From assembly GCA_035702665.1 (NCBI GenBank), contig DASSQD010000041.1:1-25939 (forward strand): a stretch of DNA of 25,939 bases, given 5' to 3'. The notes under the pieces are model-generated. The model was not told the origin of the DNA. It saw nothing but the letters and a program-made list of their open reading frames with translations, and made no database searches. Source of the stretch: VBDM01 sp035702665 (GTDB lineage Bacteria; Pseudomonadota; Gammaproteobacteria; Burkholderiales; SG8-39). The position numbers and the translations under genes were made by a program. Positions 5,971 through 12,889 of this stretch are shown here, piece after piece; position 1 is the stretch's first letter; every line of letters begins with the position of its first letter.

Positions 5971-8499
5971 ATGGCGAATCAGAAGCTTGCTAAGGCAGCG
6001 CGCGCGAAAGCGGCAACGAGGCTCAAGGCCCAGAAAGCCCGAGCCGCGGAGAAGCTGCGCCTGCAAAAGCAGCGCCTGAGAGAGCGCAAGGCGCTGGAGC
6101 TGAAGCGCAAGCGGATGGCTAAGGAAAAGGAAAGGGTTCGCAGGATGAATTTGAAGGAAGCGGCCAAGGCCAAGGCGGCCCGGGAGAAAGAGGAGGCCCG
6201 CAAGGCCTTGCTGGCGGCCCGCGCCAAGGCGGCCAAGGAGAAGGAGAGGGCGCGGCTAAAGATTGCGAAGGACAAGGAGCGCGCGCGTCTCGAAGCCGCG
6301 AGAGATAAGGAGCGGCTCCGCAAGGTGGTCGCCCAGCAAAAGGCGCGCGAGCGCGCCGATAGGGAGAAAGCGCGACTGAAGGTCGCCAAGGAGAAGCAGA
6401 AGGAGCGCGAGCGCGTCGCGCGTGAGAAAGCCAAGGCCAAGGAGATCGCCGCCCGCGAGAAAGCCAAGGCGAAGGAGCTCGCGGCCCTTGAGAAGGCGAA
6501 GGCGAAGGAAGCCGCGCTCCTCGCGAAGCAGAAGGAGAAGGAGCTCAAGGCGCAGCTCAAGCAGCAGGCGCAGGAGCTGCTCAAGCTGCGCAAGGCGGGC
6601 CGGCCACGCCGCAACGGCGACGCCGAGCGCGCGCTGCTGCTGCGCGCAGAGAGCCGTCCCGAGGACGCGGAGGCTCGCCGCACGCGCCTGAAGAACCTCA
6701 TCAAGCTCGGTAAGGAACGCGGCTTCCTCACTTACGCCGAGATCAACGACCACCTGCCCGACGACATGGTCGACGCCGAGCAGATTGAATCCATCATCTC
6801 GACGTTCAACGATATGGGCATCCAGGTGTACGACGAGGCGCCGGATGCGGACGCGCTGCTCATTTCGGAAACCGCGCCGGCGGGCGTACCCGACGAGGAC
6901 GCCGAGGAAGAGGCCGAGGCCGCGCTCTCGACGGTCGATCCGGAGTTCGGTCGTACCACCGACCCGGTGCGCATGTACATGCGCGAGATGGGCTCGGTCG
7001 AGCTTCTGACCCGCGAGGGAGAGATCGAGATTGCCAAGCGGATCGAAGATGGCCTCAAGCATATGATTCAGGCGATCTCCGCGTGCCCGACGACTATCGC
7101 GGAGATCCTCGATCTCTCCGGCAAGGTCAGCCGCGACGAGATGCGCATCGACGAGCTGGTCGACGGCCTGATCGACCCGAACGCCAAGGACGAGCCGATC
7201 CAGGAGCTCGCCGACGACGTGGAGCCCGAGGAGGAGGAGGAAACCGAGGGGGAAGACGAGAACGCCGCGCTCTCGGCGAGCCTGCTGCAGCTGAAGGAAG
7301 ATGCGCTGGTGCGCTTCGCCAAGATCATCCGCCTCTACGAGAAGATGAAGAAGGCGCTGGTCGAGCACGGGCACCGCAGCAAGGAGTACATCCGGGTGCG
7401 CGATCAGATCGGCAACGAGCTGATGAACATCCGCTTCACGGCGCGGATCATCGAAAGGCTGTGCGACAGCCTGCGCGGAATGGTCGAGGAGGTCCGCGGG
7501 CACGAGCGAGAGATCATGAACCTGTGCGTCAACAAGGGCGGCATGCTGCGTCCGCACTTCATCAAGGAGTTCCCCGGCAGCGAGACCAACATGCGCTGGG
7601 TGAAGAACGAGATTGCCGCGGCGAAGCCCTGGAGCGGCCAGCTCGCGCGTTTCGAGCCGAACATTCTCGAGCAGCAGCAGAAGCTGCTCGCGATCCAGAA
7701 GCTGATCGGGATCCCCTTGAAGGACCTCAAGGAGATCAACAAGCAGATGTCGACGGGCGAGGCGAAGGCGCGGCGTGCCAAGCGCGAGATGACCGAGGCC
7801 AACCTGCGCCTGGTGATCTCGATTGCGAAGAAGTACACGAACCGCGGGCTGCAGTTCCTCGACCTGATCCAGGAAGGCAACATCGGCCTGATGAAGGCGG
7901 TAGACAAGTTCGAGTACCGCCGCGGCTACAAATTCTCGACTTACGCCACCTGGTGGATCCGGCAAGCGATCACGCGCTCGATCGCCGATCAGGCGCGCAC
8001 GATCCGAATTCCGGTGCACATGATCGAGACCATCAACAAGATGAACCGGATCTCGCGCCAGATACTCCAGGAGACCGGACAGGAGCCCGACCCGGCGACC
8101 CTCGCCCAGAAGATGGAGATGCCGGAAGACAAGATCCGCAAGATCCTCAAGATCTCCAAGGAGCCGATTTCGATGGAGACGCCCATCGGCGACGACGACG
8201 ATTCGCACTTGGGCGACTTCATCGAGGACCAGGCAACGCTCGCTCCGAACGACGCGGCCATGTACGCTTCGTTGCGCGAAGTCACCAAGGACGTGCTGGA
8301 TTCGCTCACGCCGCGCGAGGCCAAGGTGCTGCGCATGCGGTTCGGCATCGAGATGAACACCGACCACACGCTCGAAGAAGTCGGAAAGCAGTTCGACGTC
8401 ACGCGGGAACGCATCCGCCAGATCGAGGCGAAAGCGCTGCGCAAGCTCAGGCACCCTTCGCGCTCGGAACGGCTGAAGAGTTTCCTGGACAATTCGTGA
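5971..8499 (+). CDS. rpoD: RNA polymerase primary sigma factor RpoD with long basic helical N-terminal extension
   Basis: This is the housekeeping sigma-70 that directs RNA polymerase to most promoters. The 842-residue product is longer than usual (about 610-650 in many proteobacteria). Residues 1 to about 208 are almost only K, R, A, E, L and Q with no proline, and read as one long charged helix. Region 1.1 starts near residue 234 (RRTRLKNLIKLGKERGFLTY) and region 1.2 near 330 (TDPVRMYMREMGSVELLTRE). An acidic non-conserved region follows. Region 2 carries the core-binding and -10 recognition sequence (NLRLVISIAKKYTNRGLQFL, then YATWWIRQAITRSIADQ). Regions 3 and 4 run to the end, with the -35 recognition helix in VTRERIRQIEAKALRKLRHP. 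ATG 5971 has GGAGGG 10 nt upstream. After M59 the next Met is in region 1.1, so the extension is probably translated. Confidence 0.97.
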   Translation: MANQKLAKAARAKAATRLKAQKARAAEKLRLQKQRLRERKALELKRKRMAKEKERVRRMNLKEAAKAKAAREKEEARKALLAARAKAAKEKERARLKIAKDKERARLEAARDKERLRKVVAQQKARERADREKARLKVAKEKQKERERVAREKAKAKEIAAREKAKAKELAALEKAKAKEAALLAKQKEKELKAQLKQQAQELLKLRKAGRPRRNGDAERALLLRAESRPEDAEARRTRLKNLIKLGKERGFLTYAEINDHLPDDMVDAEQIESIISTFNDMGIQVYDEAPDADALLISETAPAGVPDEDAEEEAEAALSTVDPEFGRTTDPVRMYMREMGSVELLTREGEIEIAKRIEDGLKHMIQAISACPTTIAEILDLSGKVSRDEMRIDELVDGLIDPNAKDEPIQELADDVEPEEEEETEGEDENAALSASLLQLKEDALVRFAKIIRLYEKMKKALVEHGHRSKEYIRVRDQIGNELMNIRFTARIIERLCDSLRGMVEEVRGHEREIMNLCVNKGGMLRPHFIKEFPGSETNMRWVKNEIAAAKPWSGQLARFEPNILEQQQKLLAIQKLIGIPLKDLKEINKQMSTGEAKARRAKREMTEANLRLVISIAKKYTNRGLQFLDLIQEGNIGLMKAVDKFEYRRGYKFSTYATWWIRQAITRSIADQARTIRIPVHMIETINKMNRISRQILQETGQEPDPATLAQKMEMPEDKIRKILKISKEPISMETPIGDDDDSHLGDFIEDQATLAPNDAAMYASLREVTKDVLDSLTPREAKVLRMRFGIEMNTDHTLEEVGKQFDVTRERIRQIEAKALRKLRHPSRSERLKSFLDNS
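6418..6516 (+). repeat. three degenerate 33-bp tandem repeats within rpoD
   Basis: Residues 150-182 of RpoD consist of three consecutive 11-residue units: AREKAKAKEIA, AREKAKAKELA and ALEKAKAKEAA. They correspond to three 33-bp blocks in which most differences are synonymous (GCCAAGGCCAAGGAG versus GCCAAGGCGAAGGAG versus GCGAAGGCGAAGGAA). The flanking sequence continues the same composition more loosely. An 11-residue period suits a right-handed coiled coil or a single charged helix. Such arrays can grow or shrink by slippage or recombination, a plausible origin of the extension. Confidence 0.75.
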
Positions 8500-8530
8500 A
8501 TCGAAGGGACGCGGGCGCGGGACGCTTCAC

Positions 8531-8604
8531 GGGCCTGTAGCTCAGCCGGTTAGAGCAGAGGACTCATAATCCTTTGGTCCCTGGTTCGAATCCAGGCGGG
8601 CCCA
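8531..8604 (+). tRNA. tRNA-Ile with CAU anticodon (Ile2 type, lysidine-modified)
   Basis: A complete 74-nt cloverleaf can be drawn: acceptor stem GGGCCTG/CGGGCCC (one T-G pair), D arm GCTC/GAGC, anticodon stem GAGGA/TCCTT with loop CTCATAA, T arm CCTGG-TTCGAAT-CCAGG, and discriminator A at 8604. The anticodon is CAU. Pairs C4-G69 and C5-G68 are those used by TilS to recognise the isoleucine tRNA whose C34 becomes lysidine, whereas elongator Met tRNA of E. coli has U4-A69 and A5-U68. This favours Ile2 over Met. The 3' CCA is not encoded (the next bases are CTA). It lies 31 bases after rpoD, a common place for it in betaproteobacteria, and may be processed from the rpoD transcript. Confidence 0.93.
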
Positions 8605-8639
8605 CTAGAAAAGCACGGAGTTTCTTTGAGGAGGGAAAG

Positions 8640-9089
8640 TTGAAGAGAGTTCTGGTGTTGGCGGTTCTGGCGACCGCGGCGACGCTCGCCCGCGCCTCGA
8701 CCATGGAAGAGGAAGTACGCGCGGTGTTCGACAAGTACATCGCGACGCAGAACGCGCACGACCTGAAAGGCATGCGAAGCCTGCTTTCGGACTCGCCGGA
8801 CCTGCTCTGGATCAGTCGGGGCAGGCCGATCTGGGGTCGGGACGCCGCGCTCAGGACCCTGGAAGAGCGGTACAAAGGGACCTGGAAGATCGATGTCGAC
8901 AGGAAGGAACTGCGGGTGATCTCGGTCAGCCGCCGGGTCGCGCAGGTCTACGCGCCCACCCAGCTGAGCGCGGGCGAGCCCGGCGCCGAGCCCTCGAGAA
9001 ACCGCCTCTACATCAACCTGGTCATGGTCAAGAAGCCGGAAGGCTGGCAGATCGTCAGCATCCTGCCGATCCTCGTAGCCCCGCAGTAG
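8640..9089 (+). CDS. small secreted NTF2/SnoaL-like protein
   Basis: The product is about 149 residues when started at TTG 8640, which has a strong Shine-Dalgarno sequence (GAGGAGGG, 8628-8635). An upstream in-frame ATG at 8574 lies inside the tRNA and is not credible. The N-terminus is a signal peptide (KRVLVLAVLATAATLARAS, cleavage near residues 20-22). The rest fits the NTF2-like/DUF4440 fold: an initial helix (EEEVRAVFDKYIATQNAHDL), then SLLSDSPDLLWISRGRPIWG, then a beta sheet ending in GWQIVSILPILV. Members of this fold are binding proteins or small enzymes with varied ligands, so no reaction can be assigned. It may be exported to the periplasm. A short GC hairpin without a T tract follows the stop. 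Confidence 0.82.
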   Translation: MKRVLVLAVLATAATLARASTMEEEVRAVFDKYIATQNAHDLKGMRSLLSDSPDLLWISRGRPIWGRDAALRTLEERYKGTWKIDVDRKELRVISVSRRVAQVYAPTQLSAGEPGAEPSRNRLYINLVMVKKPEGWQIVSILPILVAPQ

Positions 9090-9163
9090 CCGCCGGTGCG
9101 GCTCGCTCGGCGGGCCGGGCCGGGCGATAATCCGCAAGGACCGCCCCTCAACAGAGAGATGGC

Positions 9164-11254
9164 ATGAGCGCCGCAGTCTATGAGCTGCACGGCCGTACGG
9201 CCGTGCTCACCATGAACAACCCGCCGGTGAACGGCCTGGGCTTCGACCTGCGCCGGGAGATCGTCGAGGGACTCGCCCGCGCTGAAGCCGACGCGAACGT
9301 GAAGGCGCTGGTGCTGATCGGCAGCGCTCGCGCTTTCTCCGGCGGCGCCGACATCCGCGAGTTCGGCACGCCCAAGTCCACAGCCGAGCCCAGTCTGAAC
9401 ACCGTGGTTCGCTTGGTCGAGAACGCCGGGAAGCCCGTCGTAGCCGCCATCAGCGGCGCGTGCTTGGGCGGGGGGCTCGAGCTCGCGATGGCCTGCCACT
9501 ACCGCGTCGCGGTCAAAGGCGCGCAGATCGCCTTGCCCGAAGTGAAGCTGGGACTGATGCCCGGTGCGGGCGGCACCCAGCGTTTGCCCAGGCTGATCGG
9601 CGCCGAGGCGGCGCTGAACATGATCGTCTCCGGCGAGGCGGTGCCTTCGGAGAAGCTCGCGGGAACCGCGCTCTTCGACGAGATGGTCGAGGGAGAGCTG
9701 CTCGCTGGCGCTCTTGCGTTTGCCGCCAAGGTCGTGGCCGAAGGGCGCCCGCTCAAGCGGGTGCGCGACATCGAGCTGAGCCTTCCCAACGCGGAAGGTT
9801 TCTTTCAGTTCGCGCGCAACACCGTCGCCGTGGCCGCGAGGAACTTCCCTGCCCCGCTCAAGTGCGTCGACGCCGTCGCGGCCGCGGTCGGCCTGCCGTT
9901 TGACGAAGGCGTGCGGCTCGAGCGCGAATTGTTCATGCAGTTGATGCAGTCCCCGGAGTCCCGGGCGTTGCGCCATGCCTTCTTTGCCGAGCGCGCGGCG
10001 GCCAAGATCCCCGACGTGCCCGAAGACACGCCGCTACGCAAGATCGCAAAGGTCGCGGTCATCGGCGCGGGCACGATGGGCAGCGGGATCGCGGCGAATT
10101 TTCTCGCCGCCGGCATTCCCGTGATCCTGCTCGAGATCAAGAAGGAGGCCCTCGACAAGGGACAGGCCACGATCCGTGGAAACTACGAGGCGAGCGTCAA
10201 GAAGGGACGGCTCAAGCCGCAGCAGGTCGAGGAGCGCATGGCACTCCTGACGCCTACGCACTCCTACGACGACCTCCAGGACGCTGATCTGGTGATCGAG
10301 GCCGTCTTCGAGGACATCGCTGTGAAGGAAGCGGTGTTCAGGAAACTCGACGGAGTGATGAAGCCCGGCGCGATCCTCGCTTCGAACACCTCGACGCTCG
10401 ATCTCGACCGGATCGCCTCGTTTACGAAGCGTCCCGCAGATGTCGTCGGCACGCACTTCTTCAGCCCGGCGAACGTGATGAAGCTGCTCGAGGTCGTGCG
10501 CGGCGAGAAGACCGCGAAGGACGTGCTGGCCACCGTCATGGCGGTCGCCAAGAAGATCAGGAAGACTGCCGTCGTCTCGGGAGTCTGCGACGGTTTCATC
10601 GGCAACCGCATGGTCGAGCAATACCTGCGGCAGGCGCTGTTTCTGCTGGAAGAGGGCGCGACGCCGCGCCAGGTCGATCGCGCCGTGGAGAAGTGGGGCA
10701 TGGCGATGGGACCGTTCCGTATGTCCGATCTCGCCGGGAACGACATCGGCTGGGCGATCCGCAAGCGCCGCTACCGCGAGCGACCCGACATGAAGTACTC
10801 GAAGATCGCCGACCGGCTGTGCGAGCAGGGGCGCTTCGGCCAGAAGACGGGCCTGGGCTGGTATCGCTACGAGGCCGGACGCCGCGACGCGATTCCCGAT
10901 CCCGCCATGGAGAAGATGATCGTCGCCTACAGCGCCGAGATCGGCGTGCAGCGGCGACGGATCGACGACGAAGAGATCGTGCAGCGCCTGATCTTCGCGC
11001 TCGTCAACGAGGGCGCGGCGATCCTCGACGAGGGCATCGCGTCGCGCGCCTCCGACGTCGACATGGTCTACCTCACCGGCTACGGCTTTCCCCTGTACCG
11101 CGGCGGGCCGATGTTCTACGCCGACGAAGTGGGACTGTACAACGTGGTCGCGACCATGAAGCGGCTCGCCGCGAATCCCCACGGCGACCCGGATTTCTGG
11201 AAGCCGGCCGCGCTGCTCGACAAGCTTGCAAGCGAAGGCAAGCGTTTCAACTAG
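9164..11254 (+). CDS. enoyl-CoA hydratase / 3-hydroxyacyl-CoA dehydrogenase fusion
   Basis: This 696-residue bifunctional beta-oxidation enzyme hydrates trans-2-enoyl-CoA and oxidises the 3-hydroxyacyl-CoA with NAD+. The crotonase domain (about 1-190) holds the oxyanion-hole sequence SGACLGGGLELAMA and the two catalytic glutamates E106 and E126 (in GGLEL and PEVKLG). A linker follows, then the NAD-binding Rossmann domain at about 294 (VAVIGAGTMGSGIAANF). The dehydrogenase catalytic His is H431 (GTHFFSPANVMKL), and GFIGNRM opens the helical C-terminal domains. The architecture resembles the monofunctional-length peroxisomal MFE1/FadJ type rather than the FadB complex subunit. The thiolase gene begins 9 bp downstream, so the two form an operon. 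Chain-length preference, or an alternative role in aromatic-acid degradation, cannot be decided here. Confidence 0.95.
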   Translation: MSAAVYELHGRTAVLTMNNPPVNGLGFDLRREIVEGLARAEADANVKALVLIGSARAFSGGADIREFGTPKSTAEPSLNTVVRLVENAGKPVVAAISGACLGGGLELAMACHYRVAVKGAQIALPEVKLGLMPGAGGTQRLPRLIGAEAALNMIVSGEAVPSEKLAGTALFDEMVEGELLAGALAFAAKVVAEGRPLKRVRDIELSLPNAEGFFQFARNTVAVAARNFPAPLKCVDAVAAAVGLPFDEGVRLERELFMQLMQSPESRALRHAFFAERAAAKIPDVPEDTPLRKIAKVAVIGAGTMGSGIAANFLAAGIPVILLEIKKEALDKGQATIRGNYEASVKKGRLKPQQVEERMALLTPTHSYDDLQDADLVIEAVFEDIAVKEAVFRKLDGVMKPGAILASNTSTLDLDRIASFTKRPADVVGTHFFSPANVMKLLEVVRGEKTAKDVLATVMAVAKKIRKTAVVSGVCDGFIGNRMVEQYLRQALFLLEEGATPRQVDRAVEKWGMAMGPFRMSDLAGNDIGWAIRKRRYRERPDMKYSKIADRLCEQGRFGQKTGLGWYRYEAGRRDAIPDPAMEKMIVAYSAEIGVQRRRIDDEEIVQRLIFALVNEGAAILDEGIASRASDVDMVYLTGYGFPLYRGGPMFYADEVGLYNVVATMKRLAANPHGDPDFWKPAALLDKLASEGKRFN

Positions 11255-11263
11255 GAGCGGAAC

Positions 11264-12442
11264 ATGAGCGAAGCCGTGATCGTTTCCACCGCGCGCACGC
11301 CGCTGTGCAAGTCCTGGCGGGGCGCCTTCAACATGACCCACGGCGCCACCCTCGGCGCGCACGTTGTGAAGGAAGCCGTGTCGCGCGCGGGAATCGATCC
11401 CGCCGAGGTCGAAGACGTGATCATGGGCTGCGCCCATCCCGAGGGCGCGACCGGCGCGAACATCGCGCGGCAGATTGCGCTGCGTGCCGGCCTGCCCGTG
11501 GCGACGGCGGGCCTCACCGTCAACCGCTTCTGCTCCTCGGGGTTGCAGACGATCGCCATCGCCTCGCAGCGCATCCTCGCCGGAGAGGGTGGCATTTACG
11601 CGGCCGGGGGCTTGGAATCGATCTCGTGTACGCAGAACGAGATGAACAAGCACATGCTGCACGAGGACTGGCTCGAGCGGAACAAGCCCGAGATCTACTG
11701 GCCGATGCTGCAGACGGCCGAGAACGTCTCCAAGCGCTACAACATCCCGCGCGAGCGCCAGGACGAGTACGGAGCGCGCAGCCAGCAGAAGGCGGCCGCC
11801 GCCTTGACGGCCGGCAAGTTCAGCGACGAAATCGCGCCGATCAGGGTCGTGATGGGCGCGGCGGACAAGGAGACGTCCCGCATCACCATGAAGGAGGTCA
11901 CCGTCTCGGCCGACGAGGGCATCCGGGCCGATACCACCTACGAGGGCGTGTCGAAGATCCGCCCGGCGATAGAAGGCGGGGTCATCGCCGCGGGCAACGC
12001 GAGCCAGTTCTCCGACGGCGCCTCGGCGTGCATCGTGATGGACGCCAAGGCGGCAGCGTCGCGCGGACTGAAGCCGCTTGGGATCTTTCGCGGGTTCGCT
12101 GTCGCGGGCTGTGAGCCCGACGAGATGGGAATCGGTCCGGTGTTCGCCGTCCCCAAGCTGCTGAAGCGCGCCGGCCTGAAAGTCGACGACGTCGGCCTGT
12201 GGGAGCTGAACGAAGCCTTCGCAGTGCAGGTGATCTATTGCCGCGACCGCCTCGGCATCCCCGACGAGCGCCTGAACGTGAGCGGCGGGGCGATCGCCGT
12301 GGGCCATCCCTACGGAGCTTCGGGCGCGCGCCTCACCGGGCACGCGCTCATCGAGGGCAAGCGCCGTGGGGTCAAGCACGTCGTCGTGACGATGTGCATA
12401 GGCGGCGGCATGGGAGCCGCCGGCCTGTTCGAGGTGGCGTGA
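11264..12442 (+). CDS. acetyl-CoA C-acyltransferase (thiolase)
   Basis: The 392-residue thiolase cleaves 3-ketoacyl-CoA with CoA to release acetyl-CoA (or performs the reverse condensation). The nucleophilic cysteine is C90 (NRFCSSGLQT), the catalytic histidine H348 (AVGHPYGASGARL) and the proton-shuttle cysteine C378 (MCIGGGMGAAG). Length matches the family. The start ATG 11264 is preceded by AGGAGCGG and follows the hydratase/dehydrogenase by 9 bp, so the pair supplies the last three steps of beta-oxidation. A FadA-like degradative role is likely from this pairing; a PhaA-like biosynthetic role is less likely because no phaB or phaC is adjacent. Confidence 0.95.
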   Translation: MSEAVIVSTARTPLCKSWRGAFNMTHGATLGAHVVKEAVSRAGIDPAEVEDVIMGCAHPEGATGANIARQIALRAGLPVATAGLTVNRFCSSGLQTIAIASQRILAGEGGIYAAGGLESISCTQNEMNKHMLHEDWLERNKPEIYWPMLQTAENVSKRYNIPRERQDEYGARSQQKAAAALTAGKFSDEIAPIRVVMGAADKETSRITMKEVTVSADEGIRADTTYEGVSKIRPAIEGGVIAAGNASQFSDGASACIVMDAKAAASRGLKPLGIFRGFAVAGCEPDEMGIGPVFAVPKLLKRAGLKVDDVGLWELNEAFAVQVIYCRDRLGIPDERLNVSGGAIAVGHPYGASGARLTGHALIEGKRRGVKHVVVTMCIGGGMGAAGLFEVA

Positions 12443-12470
12443 AATCTGCCCGCCGGTGCGCTATTTCGCC

Positions 12471-12479
12471 TGGTGTAAT
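12471..12479 (+). promoter_or_regulatory. weak candidate extended -10 before the small secreted protein
   Basis: TGG-TGTAAT at 12471-12479 matches an extended -10 (TGTAAT is 5 of 6). No convincing -35 is present at the right distance. It lies in the 59-bp gap between the thiolase stop and the next start and would give a leader of about 16 nt. Low confidence. Confidence 0.3.
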
Positions 12480-12501
12480 ATCCTGCGAGGGGAGGGAGCG
12501 C

Positions 12502-12870
12502 GTGTGGAGATCCCTCATGTTGGCGGTTCGAATCGTGGTGACCGGCGTCGCGATGTCGCTCTCCGCGGCGGCGTGGGCGCAGGACAGGAGAGTCGTCACC
12601 AAGACTCTGGTGGCCTCGGAAGCCCAGAAGGAATGCATCTCGCTCAGCAGCAAGCAGCGTCTTCTGTACAAATTTCGCGCTGACGGCCCGGTGAGCTTCA
12701 AGCTTTCGCACCAGGACGAGAGAGAAGTGATCGATCTCAGGCGCGACGCCACCGGAAGCGCTTCGGGCAGTTTTGCGCCCCGCGCCACGGGAGACCACTG
12801 CTTGGTGTGGACCAATACCGGCAAGCACGCGGTGACCCTCCGCTACGAGTTCGAGCGCGGCTCGCGGTGA
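12502..12870 (+). CDS. small secreted protein, possible GOLD-like beta-sandwich
   Basis: From GTG 12502, with GGAGGG (12491-12496) 5 nt upstream, the product is 122 residues. ATG 12517 is the alternative. It starts with a signal peptide (MLAVRIVVTGVAMSLSAAAWA, cleavage before QD, near residue 26). The mature part is beta-rich and has exactly two cysteines, C45 and C100, which could form a disulfide in the periplasm. The pattern CISLSSKQRLLYKF, then a polar stretch, then GDHCLVWTNTGKHAVTLRYE resembles the small beta-sandwich of emp24/GOLD-type domains, in which two conserved cysteines flank the fold. That resemblance is from memory and not proved. Function unknown. The MFS gene starts 19 bp downstream on the same strand. 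Confidence 0.75.
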   Translation: MWRSLMLAVRIVVTGVAMSLSAAAWAQDRRVVTKTLVASEAQKECISLSSKQRLLYKFRADGPVSFKLSHQDEREVIDLRRDATGSASGSFAPRATGDHCLVWTNTGKHAVTLRYEFERGSR

Positions 12871-12889
12871 GCGCGCCGCGGCTCCGAGC

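Noticed and set aside
5971..6600. The Lys/Arg/Ala-rich rpoD start as a separate histone-H1-like protein gene
   Set aside because: The frame continues without stop into region 1.1 and no second start with a Shine-Dalgarno sequence is seen before the sigma core; it is one gene.
6256..8454. 732-codon minus-strand frame antisense to rpoD
   Set aside because: Leu/Arg/Asp-rich translation mirrors rpoD codons; no Shine-Dalgarno sequence or domain. Not a gene.
8531..8604. Reading the CAU tRNA as elongator or initiator methionine tRNA
   Set aside because: Initiator features (C1-A72 mismatch, three G-C pairs of the initiator anticodon stem) are absent, and C4-G69/C5-G68 fit the lysidine-modified isoleucine tRNA better than elongator Met.
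9089..9102. GCCGC/GCGGC hairpin after the secreted NTF2-like gene as a terminator
   Set aside because: Only five stem pairs and no T tract follow; such stems are common by chance at this GC content.
9125..9130. GATAAT as a -10 for the beta-oxidation operon
   Set aside because: No acceptable -35 or extended -10 base pattern at the proper distance in a very GC-rich stretch; too weak to list as a feature.
10034..12379. 781-codon minus-strand frame antisense to the beta-oxidation genes
   Set aside because: Mirror of high-GC third positions; sense genes have all catalytic residues. Not a gene.
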